From Natronoarchaeum mannanilyticum (GTDB taxonomy: Archaea > Halobacteriota > Halobacteria > Halobacteriales > Natronoarchaeaceae): a stretch of 64,000 nucleotides of DNA. Both the position numbers and the translations under genes were made by a program. The notes under the pieces were generated by a model, which was not told where the DNA came from, searched no databases, and worked only from the letters and a program-made list of their open reading frames with translations. Shown here piece after piece: positions 45,601-53,150 of this stretch (positions are counted from its first letter, which is position 1; each line of letters opens with the position of its first letter). The DNA is taken from assembly GCF_039522665.1 (NCBI RefSeq), contig NZ_BAAADV010000001.1:124001-188000 (forward strand), read 5' to 3'.

Positions 45601-46762
45601 CAAAGATCCGCGAACAGAGGAACTCGCGAAGCCACTCGTAAGGGGAAAGCAACTCCGTCGGTATCACATCCAGACTGGAAAGGAATGGCTTCTGTACGTT
45701 CACAGTGATGTTGATATCGATGACTATCCAGCTGTAAAAGAGCATCTCGAACAGTACAGAAGTGACCTTGAACAGCGAGCAGCTATCGACTCCTGGTATG
45801 AACTTCAGCAACCACAAGAGGCCTATGCCGAATTTATTGAATCTGATAAAATCCTCTATCCAGAGATAGCTCCTGAGGCCCGTTTCGTATTTGATGACCA
45901 ACACCGGTATCCGAACAACAAATGTTTCTTTATTCCGTCATCGAATCGTGGACTACTTGCGTTCTTGAATAGTAGTCTGTGTCTTTTTTATCTCTCGAAG
46001 ATTGTTGCGAAACTCGAAGGAAGCACGGCGGACAGCCTGTATTACGAATTCCGTACGCAGTATATGGAGCAACTTCCTGTAGTAGAATCGTTCGATGCAG
46101 ACGAACATTCACTTGGCGAGCTTGCGCAGGAAGCGACCAGACTGCGTGAGCGTTTGCATAATCTCAACCTCTCCCTCCTCGACCACCTCGGCTCCTACAC
46201 CGAGGGCCAGACCCTCTCCGAAGTCGGCCTCACCCAGCCCCCGGAGGGCTCGGCCGATTCGGTGCTCCAGCAGACGACCGAGCAGAAGCCGAACCTGCGC
46301 GTCGGCGAGGTCGTCGTGCGGCGGGAGTCCGACAGCACCGTCGAGATCAAACTCACCGCGCGGTACAAGCCCGACGACGAAGATGCGCACGAAACCGACC
46401 AGTGGGGCTACACCGAGACCGACCCCCTGCCGGCGCTGCGGATCACCGACCTCACCGAGACCGAGGCGGACCTGATCGAGGCGTTCGTGCCGGTGGCGGT
46501 CGACGAGGCCGGCGGGTTCGCGGACTTCCGCGAGACCGCCACGAAGACGAACTCGCTGGTCGATCGCCTGCGGAAGCTGACGCTGCCCCGCGTCGCGGAC
46601 GTGGAGGCCGGCCTGGAGAGCTACGTCGAGACGACGGCCCGGGCGGAGGAGTTAGAGGAGAAAATCGAGCAGACCGACGCGCTGATCGACGAAATCGTGT
46701 ACGAGCTGTACGGATTGTCGGACGACGAGATCGAGATCGTCGAGGAGGCGGTCGGAGAGTAG
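42659..46762 (+). CDS. single-chain restriction-modification enzyme (Eco57I/type IIG-like)
   Basis: 1367 residues. An N-terminal PD-(D/E)xK-like nuclease region is suggested by Asp95 and Glu129-x-Lys131 (VLEAKQWD). The adenine methyltransferase follows, with SAM motif DPAMGSGHFL (540-549) and catalytic NPPY (785-788). A TaqI-like target-recognition region (about 790-1165) and a C-terminal helical domain complete it. One protein probably both methylates and cuts a specific site, protecting against phage or plasmid DNA. The DNA for about residues 790-1165 is clearly AT-richer than the flanks, indicating a swapped specificity segment. No separate methylase or specificity gene is present. Confidence 0.9.
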   Translation: MSQATLPSEPYRNSNLFSGYYLDERVDDLDAWDCDDEAAEAFEELRELWDLEGDLVASYKEDELLDSWIDEVLDALGFGTLSETTLPGDSSGYNDRLLFESAERRRGAALKKQSGDAEAMYSPASAVLEAKQWDADFTERFDERRQYRDASHQIRYYLERTPEDLRWGVLTNGRKWRLYGTKDYATEIYYEVDLPELLESGSLEAFKYFYAFFRPDAFVETNGTSFLDRVWSESETAAKELGEDLQDNVFTALRVLGEGFVETNDLDIDPDDEESLAELKEQSLVLLYRLMFVLYAESRDLIHPDDPASVAEYEENFSLDQLRLDIHEDVQGGQDLDEYSEYSTSMWSRLQDLFRLVDSGEESLGIPPYNGGLFNREEHTFLAEHEVADRYIAEVIYRLGTTEDEDGAFVLADYADLDTRHLGSIYEGLLEHEFRIASEQYAAVREDGGQVWKPATEVSAADFVELVEAGELYVVNDEGERKATGAYYTPDYVVSYIVEETIDPLLEEIDEDLRADGLEPSDPAYFGRFYGRVQDLTILDPAMGSGHFLTKATGYLTERVMAVVREGEQGRDEQAIRRTIARECIYGVDVNGMAVELAKLSMWLETLAADQPLAFLDHHLKTGNSLVGSDITEVLAEDDEPSDGQLTLTQALAHVRQSTLEHVMELMQDLLAIDNETLSDIKSMEELYDEIRADPLYQRLFALANVDTAEQFGLDVPEGAYEEMARAIEDDDEWAEIQERDWFRSAQATAKEEDFFHWEIEYPEVFFGEDGVKLDGSGFDAVVGNPPYVRMEEFKSLKGYLESSYEVHAARTDLYTYFIEKSIELSRQNGKYGSIISNKFLRANYGKSVRSLLGRETTIQQIVDFGGLPVFPDATVRSAIVLTEQDAKSTDPGYYASIENLEFVSLSDEVEKMGHKVSSDGLSGETWRLVDQSVSNLMEKVEDQGKSLAEWIEDGQIGWGVKTGLNSAFIISEERKNDLVDKDPRTEELAKPLVRGKQLRRYHIQTGKEWLLYVHSDVDIDDYPAVKEHLEQYRSDLEQRAAIDSWYELQQPQEAYAEFIESDKILYPEIAPEARFVFDDQHRYPNNKCFFIPSSNRGLLAFLNSSLCLFYLSKIVAKLEGSTADSLYYEFRTQYMEQLPVVESFDADEHSLGELAQEATRLRERLHNLNLSLLDHLGSYTEGQTLSEVGLTQPPEGSADSVLQQTTEQKPNLRVGEVVVRRESDSTVEIKLTARYKPDDEDAHETDQWGYTETDPLPALRITDLTETEADLIEAFVPVAVDEAGGFADFRETATKTNSLVDRLRKLTLPRVADVEAGLESYVETTARAEELEEKIEQTDALIDEIVYELYGLSDDEIEIVEEAVGE
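45030..46160 (+). other. AT-rich, horizontally exchanged segment within the RM gene
   Basis: By eye G+C falls to roughly 40-50 % here, against about 65-70 % on both sides, with AT-rich codons rare elsewhere in the window (AAA, ATA, TTT). The borders coincide with the end of the NPPY motif and the start of the C-terminal helical domain. Confidence 0.75.
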
Positions 46763-46831
46763 CGGAATTGGGTGCTGGATGGGTCGGAGGTCTCGCGCTA
46801 TCGGTCGCTCTCTGGAAGCGGGACAACACCT

Positions 46832-46860
46832 TGAAAGCCCCGCCGCGCGCTCTCGAACAG
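46832..46860 (+). repeat. truncated 5' copy of the structured element
   Basis: TGAAAGCCCCGCCGCGCGCT followed by CTCGA repeats the beginning of element A, 48 bases upstream, but the conserved loop and 3' half are missing. It looks like a partial tandem duplication or a remnant. Confidence 0.5.
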
Positions 46861-46879
46861 CACTCGACGACAATTCTCT

Positions 46880-46998
46880 GAAAGCCCCCGCCGCGCTCGA
46901 CCGGTTGCGGCTCGCTGCGCGCTTCGCTCCCTCCGGTCGCTCCAGTGCTTGCTTCGCCTCACCGGACCGAGCGCGGCGGCCCCTTTCATTCCCGCCCG
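46880..46998 (+). repeat. structured repeat element, copy A
   Basis: 119 bases. Outer pair GAAAG (46880-46884) with CTTTC (46983-46987), a symmetric CCC/CCC internal loop, then a 12-bp stem CCGCCGCGCTCG (46888-46899) with CGAGCGCGGCGG (46968-46979), extended by CCGG/CCGG. The interior has CTCGCTGCGCGCTTCG (46911-46926) and CCAGTGCTTGCTTCG (46942-46956); the tail is TTCATTCCCGCCCG. Same plan as copies B and C, but a different stem sequence. Confidence 0.75.
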
Positions 46999-47156
46999 AA
47001 ACCGCAGCCTCGTCCTCCCCAACCGGCTCACTCGGTCGCGGTGCTCCCTCGCTCGCCCCTCGCGCGGCGCTGTCTCGCCACGAGAGGCTCGACAGCGCGC
47101 GCCGATCACCCGGTATCCGCGGACAGAGCGACGATACTTCTCGGAAAGGGGAGAGA

Positions 47157-47166
47157 CTTATTGCGT
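47157..47166 (+). promoter_or_regulatory. promoter of the toxin-antitoxin pair
   Basis: ACTTATTGCG centred about 26 bases before the GTG at 47187, the usual spacing for a leaderless haloarchaeal gene. Confidence 0.5.
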
Positions 47167-47186
47167 TCTATTACAAAGTAGTACAC

Positions 47187-47504
47187 GTGCCGATCAACAT
47201 CGACCGCCTCGACGAGGAACCCGCGGACGTGCTGGACCTCAAGGAGGGCACGCAGCCCTACCGAATCGTCCGGTTTCTCGCGGCGAACGACGACAAGGCG
47301 TACACGCAGACGGAGCTCCACGAGGAGACCGGCATCAAGCGCGGCAGCGTCGGCGCCGTGCTGTCGCGCCTGGAGAACCGAGGACTGGTCCGTCACCAGG
47401 GGCGGTACTGGGCGATCGCGGAGGACGACCGGCTCGCCTCCTACGCGGCACAGCGGGGAGCCAGCTCGTCGTCGACGACCGACGACTACTACGGCGAGGA
47501 ATGA
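47187..47504 (+). CDS. winged-helix protein, probable antitoxin
   Basis: 105 residues from GTG. A MarR-like winged helix (about 20-80: EGTQPYRIVRFLAANDDKAY, then LHEETGIKRGSVGAVLSRLE) with a Ser/Thr/Asp tail. Its stop overlaps the next ATG (ATGA). A small DNA-binding protein directly before a PemK/MazF-like gene is the usual toxin-antitoxin layout, so it probably neutralises the toxin and represses the operon (inference). Confidence 0.75.
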   Translation: MPINIDRLDEEPADVLDLKEGTQPYRIVRFLAANDDKAYTQTELHEETGIKRGSVGAVLSRLENRGLVRHQGRYWAIAEDDRLASYAAQRGASSSSTTDDYYGEE

Positions 47505-47833
47505 CGGGGTACTCCCGCGGTGCCGTGGTCAAGGGGCCGGATCTGCTCGCCGACCACGACTATCGACCGTACGTCTGCCTGAGCGACGACACCCACCCGT
47601 TTGCCGACGAGGAATCCCTGTACGCGGCTGTGACGACGACTCGCCGATCGGTGGCGATCCCGCTTTCCGACGACGACTTCGCGAGCGGAACCCTCCCGCG
47701 CGAGAGCTACGTCAATCCGTGGACGGTCGTGACGATTCGGAACGACGACATCCACGGCGTGGAGTGCCACCTCGTCGATGACACTGTCGAGAAGATCGCA
47801 AACGAATCCGCCGAGTACCTGGGCGTCCGGTGA
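47501..47833 (+). CDS. PemK/MazF-like protein, probable toxin
   Basis: 110 residues. YSRGAVVKGPDLLADHDYRP, followed by YVCLSD, SVAIPLSDDDF and NPWTVVTIRNDDI, gives the beta-barrel pattern of PemK/MazF proteins, which are mRNA interferases. The catalytic Arg/Thr/Ser set cannot be assigned surely in this divergent copy. Translationally coupled to the preceding winged-helix gene. Confidence 0.7.
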   Translation: MTGYSRGAVVKGPDLLADHDYRPYVCLSDDTHPFADEESLYAAVTTTRRSVAIPLSDDDFASGTLPRESYVNPWTVVTIRNDDIHGVECHLVDDTVEKIANESAEYLGVR

Positions 47834-47840
47834 CCGATCA

Positions 47841-48713
47841 ATGAACGCCAGGACGGAAGACTCCGACAGAAGTAGCCTCCTCGACCGCGTCTCGACAGCG
47901 CTCGACGCCGACGCTACGGACGCCACCGAACTCGACGGCGGCAACGTCGGGACGGTGTACCGGGTCGCGTTCGCGGACCGCGCGCCCGTCGCGGCGAAGG
48001 TCGACGACGCGCCGCTGGGCGTCGAGGCCGCCATGCTCCAGTACCTCGCCCGCGAGACGCCCCTGCCCGTCCCCGACGTGTACCACGTCGAGCAGGGCCT
48101 GCTCCTGCTGGAGTTCGTCGCGGGCGACGGCCGGTTCGACGAGCGGGCCGAGCGCGATCTCGCGCGCCGGGTCGCGGCGCTCCACGACGTGTCTGCCGGC
48201 GCGTACGGCTTCCCGTTCGACACGCTCTCGGGGCCCTTCTCGCAGTCGAACCCATGGACCGACTCGTGGATCGGCTTTTTCAGGGATCAGCGGGTGGTGC
48301 CGTTCGCCGAGGCCGCGCACGCGGACGGGGCGCTCCCCGACGCGACCCTCGATCGCGTGCGGGAGTTCGCCGATCGGCTCGACGAGCTCCTCGTCGAGCC
48401 CGACGCGCCCGCGCTGCTCCACGGCGACGTCCACCCTGGCAACGTCGTGTTCGAGGAGGGCGCGGTGCGGGCCGTCCTCGACCCGGCGATCTTCTACGGC
48501 CACGACGAGTTCGACCTGTCGTACGTGCTCCGGTCGGACGCGGTGGGCGACGCGTTCCTCGACGAGTACCGACGGCACCGCGACGTCGACCCGGCGTTCT
48601 TCGAGACGCGACGGGACGCCTACGACGCGTTCCACGCGCTGGAGAACGTCCGCTTTTTCGGCGATCGGGTGCTGGACCGGCTGGAGCGGGCGCTAGACGG
48701 CGTCGGAGTGTGA
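47841..48713 (+). CDS. fructosamine kinase / aminoglycoside phosphotransferase-like protein
   Basis: 290 residues of the protein-kinase-like fold: ATP loop GGNVGTVYRVAF (33-44), catalytic LLHGDVHPGNVVF (192-204) and metal site LDPAIFYGHDEFDLS (213-227). The HGD and DPA-x-x-YGH pattern is that of fructosamine-3-kinases, which repair glycated proteins. It starts 7 bases after the PemK-like gene, so it may share its transcript. Confidence 0.85.
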   Translation: MNARTEDSDRSSLLDRVSTALDADATDATELDGGNVGTVYRVAFADRAPVAAKVDDAPLGVEAAMLQYLARETPLPVPDVYHVEQGLLLLEFVAGDGRFDERAERDLARRVAALHDVSAGAYGFPFDTLSGPFSQSNPWTDSWIGFFRDQRVVPFAEAAHADGALPDATLDRVREFADRLDELLVEPDAPALLHGDVHPGNVVFEEGAVRAVLDPAIFYGHDEFDLSYVLRSDAVGDAFLDEYRRHRDVDPAFFETRRDAYDAFHALENVRFFGDRVLDRLERALDGVGV

Positions 48714-48817
48714 AGGGTCAGTTCGTGCGGCCACGGCCCGAACGACCGGACTCACCCGGCGTCCGAACGGAAATCCGAAGCGTAATGGGCGCAGCGTCGT
48801 AACCCCGAGAAAAGATA

Positions 48818-49219
48818 ATGGTACGGAAACGTCCTCTGATCGCCGCCGCGCTGTCGCTGTACCCGGGGCTGGGACACGCGTACCTGCGGCGCTGGCTGCG
48901 CGCGCTGCTGTGGTTCGGGCTGGTCGTTTCCGCCGTCGCGTTCGTCGCGCCCGAAGCGGCCTTAGACGGCTCGGTGGGCGTGTTCGAGGGGGCTCAGATG
49001 ATTTCGGGGAACCTCTCCACGGTCGAGGAGTTCGCGCTCGTCTCGATCCTGGGCTTTAGCATGCTCGACGCGTACCTGCTGGCCGAGCACGGCGAGCGTC
49101 AGAGCGACGACGGCGTCCCGACGTGCCCCCACTGCGGGCAGGAACTCGACGAGGACCTGGACTTCTGTCACTGGTGTACGAGCCGGCTGGACGAGCCAAC
49201 CGAAGAAGAGTCGGTCTGA
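48818..49219 (+). CDS. membrane protein with C-terminal zinc ribbon
   Basis: 133 residues: two or three hydrophobic segments (about 7-22, 27-45 and 68-88) and a C-terminal double-CxxC zinc ribbon (CPHCGQELDEDLDFCHWC, about 104-121). A common haloarchaeal architecture with unknown function. It ends 27 bases before the convergent DHQ synthase II gene. Confidence 0.82.
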   Translation: MVRKRPLIAAALSLYPGLGHAYLRRWLRALLWFGLVVSAVAFVAPEAALDGSVGVFEGAQMISGNLSTVEEFALVSILGFSMLDAYLLAEHGERQSDDGVPTCPHCGQELDEDLDFCHWCTSRLDEPTEEESV

Positions 49220-49246
49220 AAGCACCCGCTCGCGACCGCCCGGACT

Positions 49247-50425
49247 TCACTTCTCGATGATGCTCTCTTCGACCGCCTCGCCAAAGTGGCGAGCTTCCGC
49301 GCCGTAGTACAGTTTGACCTCGTCGCCCTCTTCGAGGTCGGTGACCGCCGTCCGGCCGTCGCTCGTCGCGACTTTCACCGTCTCGGCGTTCTGGATCAGC
49401 GTCTCGACCCGGTCGCCGTCGACGTCGAGTTCGACGCGGAACATCGGGCGCTGCTCGATCTTGACGCGGCCGACGACCGCCTCGCGCGTGTTGCCGTCGA
49501 GGTCGACGATCTGGACCTCGTCGCCGCTCTTGAGCTCCGAGAGGTACTTCGTGCCGCCGTCGGGCGTCCGGATGTACGCGTGGACCGCGCCCGCGTTGAC
49601 CCGAAATGGTCGAGAAGCGACGTACGGCGATTCGGCGGTCTCGGCGTGGACGAACACGAGTCCCCGCGACATCGAGCCGATCAGCATCCCCTCGTCGTGG
49701 TCCATCAGACTCCCGGTATCGACGCAGACGCGGTCGGCGCTGCCGGCGCGCTCGATCTCCAGCACCTCGCCGTACTGCAGGTCGAGCGTCTCGCGCTCGG
49801 CCTCGTCGCGGACCGCGACGGTCTCGCGGATCTCGTCGGGGTCGGAGCTATCGAGCAGCACCGCGTCGGCGCCCAGCTCCAGCGTCTCGTAGGCGGTCTG
49901 GGCCTCCTCGGCGGTGGTGACGCCCGCGATCAGCGTCGTCTCCTCGCCGATGCGCGCGATCAGGTTCTCCAGAGGGATGATCGTCCAGTCCTCGGCGACG
50001 ACGATCGTGTACTCGGCGTCCTGCGCGGCGGTCTCGGCGAACGCCTCGTAGTCCTCGTCGAAGATGCGGACGTACGACCCCTGCGCGCGGTCGTCGTCCC
50101 GGCGGAGCGTGGAGAGATCGGCCGAGCCCGAGAGGTCGCCCGGCAGGTCGACCGTGCCGTCGCCCTCGCCGTTCTTGCCGACCACGTAGGCGTCCGGCTC
50201 GGCGTCCTCCGCGTCGTCGGCTTCGGCGTCGTCGATCACGTCGACGTCGCCGCCGCTGCGGAACGCCGCGACGTTCACGTCGCCCAGCTCCCGGACTCGG
50301 GCCACGTCGTGCTCGTCGACGAGCACCCAGTCGACGCCGGACTCCAGCCCGGCGGTGATTCGCTTGCGCCGCTCGTCCCAGTCGCCGACGGAGTCGTCGG
50401 CCTTCAGCCAGACTGCGCGTGTCAT
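49247..50425 (-). CDS. aroB': 3-dehydroquinate synthase II
   Basis: 392 residues of the archaeal AroB' family (unrelated to bacterial AroB). It begins [20 protein letters not shown], and [34 protein letters not shown] and [10 protein letters not shown] are family blocks. It converts ADH (from ADH synthase, 52280-53086) to 3-dehydroquinate with NAD. An acidic loop (about 60-95) is a haloarchaeal addition. Confidence 0.95.
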   Translation of the reverse strand: MTRAVWLKADDSVGDWDERRKRITAGLESGVDWVLVDEHDVARVRELGDVNVAAFRSGGDVDVIDDAEADDAEDAEPDAYVVGKNGEGDGTVDLPGDLSGSADLSTLRRDDDRAQGSYVRIFDEDYEAFAETAAQDAEYTIVVAEDWTIIPLENLIARIGEETTLIAGVTTAEEAQTAYETLELGADAVLLDSSDPDEIRETVAVRDEAERETLDLQYGEVLEIERAGSADRVCVDTGSLMDHDEGMLIGSMSRGLVFVHAETAESPYVASRPFRVNAGAVHAYIRTPDGGTKYLSELKSGDEVQIVDLDGNTREAVVGRVKIEQRPMFRVELDVDGDRVETLIQNAETVKVATSDGRTAVTDLEEGDEVKLYYGAEARHFGEAVEESIIEK

Positions 50426-50585
50426 GCTCGAACGCTCGCAGGCGGCGGGCTTGAACGTGGCGGAACGTCGGAAGTTTGCGCGGGCGGGTGCGTCCGCTCC
50501 CGACGGTGCGGATAGTACTGATAGTTACGGTAGTACCGATACTATCGACATAGACGATAAGACCCGACGGCGCCCTCCCTCTGAT

Positions 50586-51215
50586 ATGGCGCCGAACCTC
50601 GACGACGACGCCGGCAGCACGGACACCGATCGCAGCGACGCCGTCGCCTGGACGCCGTCCCGGGACAGCGACGACCGCGCCGAGTTCGTCGCGCGAGTGA
50701 TCGTGGAGCAGTTCGGCGGGCCCGCGCTGTGCGAGTTCGGGCGCGACCCGACCGTGGTCGCGGCCCGCCGGATCGCACAGCACCGGACCGGCCGCGACGC
50801 CACGCCGCTGGAGGACGCCGCGGCGGCGGCCGAGCTGTCGGTGCCGACGGTCGCCCGCGCCGAGAACGCGCTGCTCGCGGAGCTCGGCGCGCCCGCCGCC
50901 CCCGCCGAGGTTCGGCGCCTGACCGACCGGGTCGAACGGTGCCGCCAGGTGCTGGTCGCGACCGCCCGCGACCGGGCGGGGGCGCCGCGGCTCACGACGG
51001 TGCTCTGCGGCGGCGGCCCCGACGATGTCGATCCGGAGGATGTCGACGTTCCCGACGCCGTCGACCCGCTTCCCCCCGCCGAGAGCGCCGAGGAGCTGAA
51101 GGCGTACTACCACCGGCTCCGGTCGGACCTGCGCTGCGCGCGGCTCGGCTTCCGGCTCTACGAGGCGGTCGTCGAGGCCGAACTCGGCGGTGCCTCGCAG
51201 CGCGGTCGCGACTGA
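50586..51215 (+). CDS. haloarchaeal protein of unknown function
   Basis: 209 residues, acidic and mostly helical, with PTVVAARRIAQHRTGRDATP and LSVPTVARAENALLAELG that could form a helix-turn-helix, and a C-terminal helix LRSDLRCARLGFRLYEAVVE. No family is recognised. ATG 50586; the region between 50425 and 50586 holds the divergent promoter. Confidence 0.65.
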   Translation: MAPNLDDDAGSTDTDRSDAVAWTPSRDSDDRAEFVARVIVEQFGGPALCEFGRDPTVVAARRIAQHRTGRDATPLEDAAAAAELSVPTVARAENALLAELGAPAAPAEVRRLTDRVERCRQVLVATARDRAGAPRLTTVLCGGGPDDVDPEDVDVPDAVDPLPPAESAEELKAYYHRLRSDLRCARLGFRLYEAVVEAELGGASQRGRD

Positions 51216-51242
51216 TCGGCGGCGGCTTCGCGCCACCGAGTT

Positions 51243-51410
51243 CGGCCCTCCACCCCGCTGACGCTCGGCCCACCGCTCCGCTGACGCTCGGCCCTCCGCT
51301 CCGCTGACGCTCGGCCCTCCGCTCCGCTGACGCTCGGCCCTCCGCTCCGCTGACGCTCGGCCCTCCGCTCCGCTGACGCTCAGCCCTCCGCTCCGCCGAC
51401 GCCCGACCCC
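51243..51410. repeat. tandem repeat, 23-base unit, about seven copies
   Basis: CTGACGCTCGGCCCTCCGCT plus CCG repeats with starts at 51258, 51281, 51304, 51327, 51350 and 51373, and a degenerate copy at 51396. It lies between the 3' ends of two convergent genes. The period is not a multiple of three and there are no spacers, so it is neither coding nor CRISPR. Confidence 0.85.
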
Positions 51411-51463
51411 ACACTGTCCGTCGCGGCGATGCCGCCGCGGCATCGCCCGCCGCCGGCCGCCGA

Positions 51464-52222
51464 CTACTCTGGGTGTTCCAGTTTGTGCCGGAACGCCCGG
51501 AGCGCGTTGTGCCCGCGCTCGGTCAACTCGACCAGATGGCGCCGCCCGACCTCCCGGATCTCCAGGTAGCCGTCCTCGACCAGCGGCGAGACGACGTGCG
51601 TGTCGAGCAGTCGGAACTTCGCCTTGTCGTTGGCCGGGTCGCGGTCCGCGACGAACGAGAGGCCCGCCTCCTCGGCGTGGTCGATCAGGTCGCGCTTTTT
51701 CGGCCTGGCCGTCCCGCCCTCGCGCTCTGCGAGGTAGTCCATGACCGCGACCTGATCGCGCGAGGGCGAGTCGACGGGGTAGGTCGGCAGCGTCGCCAGG
51801 TCCGAGAAGCCCTCGCTGATCGGCTCGGCGTCGGCGTCGTGGGCGTACTCCTCGGGTTCGACGTAGTAGGCGGTGGCGTCGGTCGAGACGTCCATGCAGG
51901 CGATCGTCGCGCCGATCGCCGCGAGCGTGCCGGCGCCCGAGACGTTCACCCGCACCGAGTCCCCGCGGTGCTCGGCGGCGATCGTCGTGACGACGCCGAG
52001 CACGTCGTAGACGTCCCGCAGGTCGCAGTCGCGACGCCGGACCTCGAGGCCTTCCGCGTCGAGCGCGGCGACCACCTCGTCGTGGTACTCCGGCGTCTCG
52101 TGGTGCGGGTCGTCGTGTTCGAGCAGGTACACCACGTCGGCCCGGTAGCGCACGACCGGCTCGACGATCCGGTCGAGCTCGCTACCGAACGGCACGACGT
52201 GCACCCGGTCGACGGCGTCCAT
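51464..52222 (-). CDS. CARF-like sensor with C-terminal winged helix (DUF6293/HFX_2341 type)
   Basis: 252 residues. The N-terminal Rossmann-like part (MDAVDRVHVVPFGSELDRIV, with VRVNVSGAGTLAAIGATIAC) resembles the nucleotide-binding CARF fold; the C-terminus (about 165-250) is a winged helix ending RRHLVELTERGHNALRAF. CARF-wHTH proteins such as Csa3 usually sense cyclic oligonucleotides in CRISPR systems, but none is present here. It follows the ADH synthase gene on the same strand with a 57-base gap. Confidence 0.8.
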   Translation of the reverse strand: MDAVDRVHVVPFGSELDRIVEPVVRYRADVVYLLEHDDPHHETPEYHDEVVAALDAEGLEVRRRDCDLRDVYDVLGVVTTIAAEHRGDSVRVNVSGAGTLAAIGATIACMDVSTDATAYYVEPEEYAHDADAEPISEGFSDLATLPTYPVDSPSRDQVAVMDYLAEREGGTARPKKRDLIDHAEEAGLSFVADRDPANDKAKFRLLDTHVVSPLVEDGYLEIREVGRRHLVELTERGHNALRAFRHKLEHPE

Positions 52223-52279
52223 GAACGAGGGCGCGCACCCTCGGCGCAAAACAGTTACGTTCGCTTACGATTCGCCCGC

Positions 52280-53086
52280 TTACGCTTCGACGGCCAGGCC
52301 GGCCCGCTCGAGCGCCTCGTCGACGCCCGCGTCGTCGTGGATGACGGCGGAGATGGCCCGCGAGATGGCCTCGGGATCCTCGTGCTGGAAGATCGACCGG
52401 CCCATCGAGATGCCGTCGGCGCCGGCGTCCATCGCGCCGCGGACGTTCTCGACGGTCTCTCGATCGGTGCCGGGGCTCCCGCCCGCGATGACGACCGGCA
52501 GGCGCGTCGACTCGGTGACGTGCTGGAAGCTCTCGGCGTCGCCGCTGTAGGCCGTCTTGACCACGTCGGCGCCGACCTCCTCGGCGAGCCGCACGGCGTG
52601 GCCGAGATACTCGGCGTCGTGCTCGGGGTCCTCGCCGTCGAGGTGCTCGCCGCGGGCGTACGACATCGCCAGCACCGGGATGCCCAGCCGGTCGGCCTCG
52701 GCGGTCATCTTCGAGAGGTCCTCGATCTGGTCGGGCTCGTGCTTGCTGCCGACGTTGATGTGGTAGGAGACGGCGTCGGCGCCCGCGCGGACGGCTTCCT
52801 CGACGGTGCCGGTGCGGCGCTTCTCGTTGGCGTCCGGCCCGATCACCGTCGAGGCGTTGAGGTGGACGATGTACCCCTGCCCGTTCTTGTTGTCGTGGAC
52901 CCGCGGGGCGATCCCCTTCTGGGTGAGGACGGCGTCGGCGCCGCCGCGAGTGATCGCGTCGATCGTCGATTCGATGTCTTTCAGTCCCTGTACCGCTCCG
53001 AGCGTGATCCCGTGATCCATCGGGACGATCATGTACTTCCCGTCTGTCCCGATGCGTTCGAGTCGCGCGTCCGTTCCGATAGTCAT
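52280..53086 (-). CDS. aroA': 2-amino-3,7-dideoxy-D-threo-hept-6-ulosonate (ADH) synthase
   Basis: 268 residues, fructose-bisphosphate aldolase class I-like. Asp24 in VPMDHGITLG, Tyr143 in MSYARG and the Schiff-base Lys177 in VVKTAYSGD match the archaeal ADH synthase active site. It joins aspartate semialdehyde with a sugar-derived unit to give ADH, the entry to the archaeal shikimate pathway. It lies 64 bases downstream of trpA on the same strand and is probably part of the same aromatic gene group. Confidence 0.94.
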   Translation of the reverse strand: MTIGTDARLERIGTDGKYMIVPMDHGITLGAVQGLKDIESTIDAITRGGADAVLTQKGIAPRVHDNKNGQGYIVHLNASTVIGPDANEKRRTGTVEEAVRAGADAVSYHINVGSKHEPDQIEDLSKMTAEADRLGIPVLAMSYARGEHLDGEDPEHDAEYLGHAVRLAEEVGADVVKTAYSGDAESFQHVTESTRLPVVIAGGSPGTDRETVENVRGAMDAGADGISMGRSIFQHEDPEAISRAISAVIHDDAGVDEALERAGLAVEA

Positions 53087-53150
53087 GGTATGTGGGTCTC
53101 TGGCAACCTGCGGTAATGTGTTTTCCGATTCGCGAGGTGGCCCGCCGCTC

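Larger units (their letters stand above)
46763..47186. other. non-coding region with structured element A
   Basis: 424 bases without a supportable gene. It contains a truncated 5' copy (46832-46860), a full structured element A (46880-46998), further CTCGCTCGCC-rich repeats (47030-47100) and the promoter of the toxin-antitoxin pair. Confidence 0.55.

Noticed and set aside
51243-51410. Tandem array considered as a CRISPR
   Set aside because: Units of 23 bases follow each other directly without spacers, and no cas genes are present.
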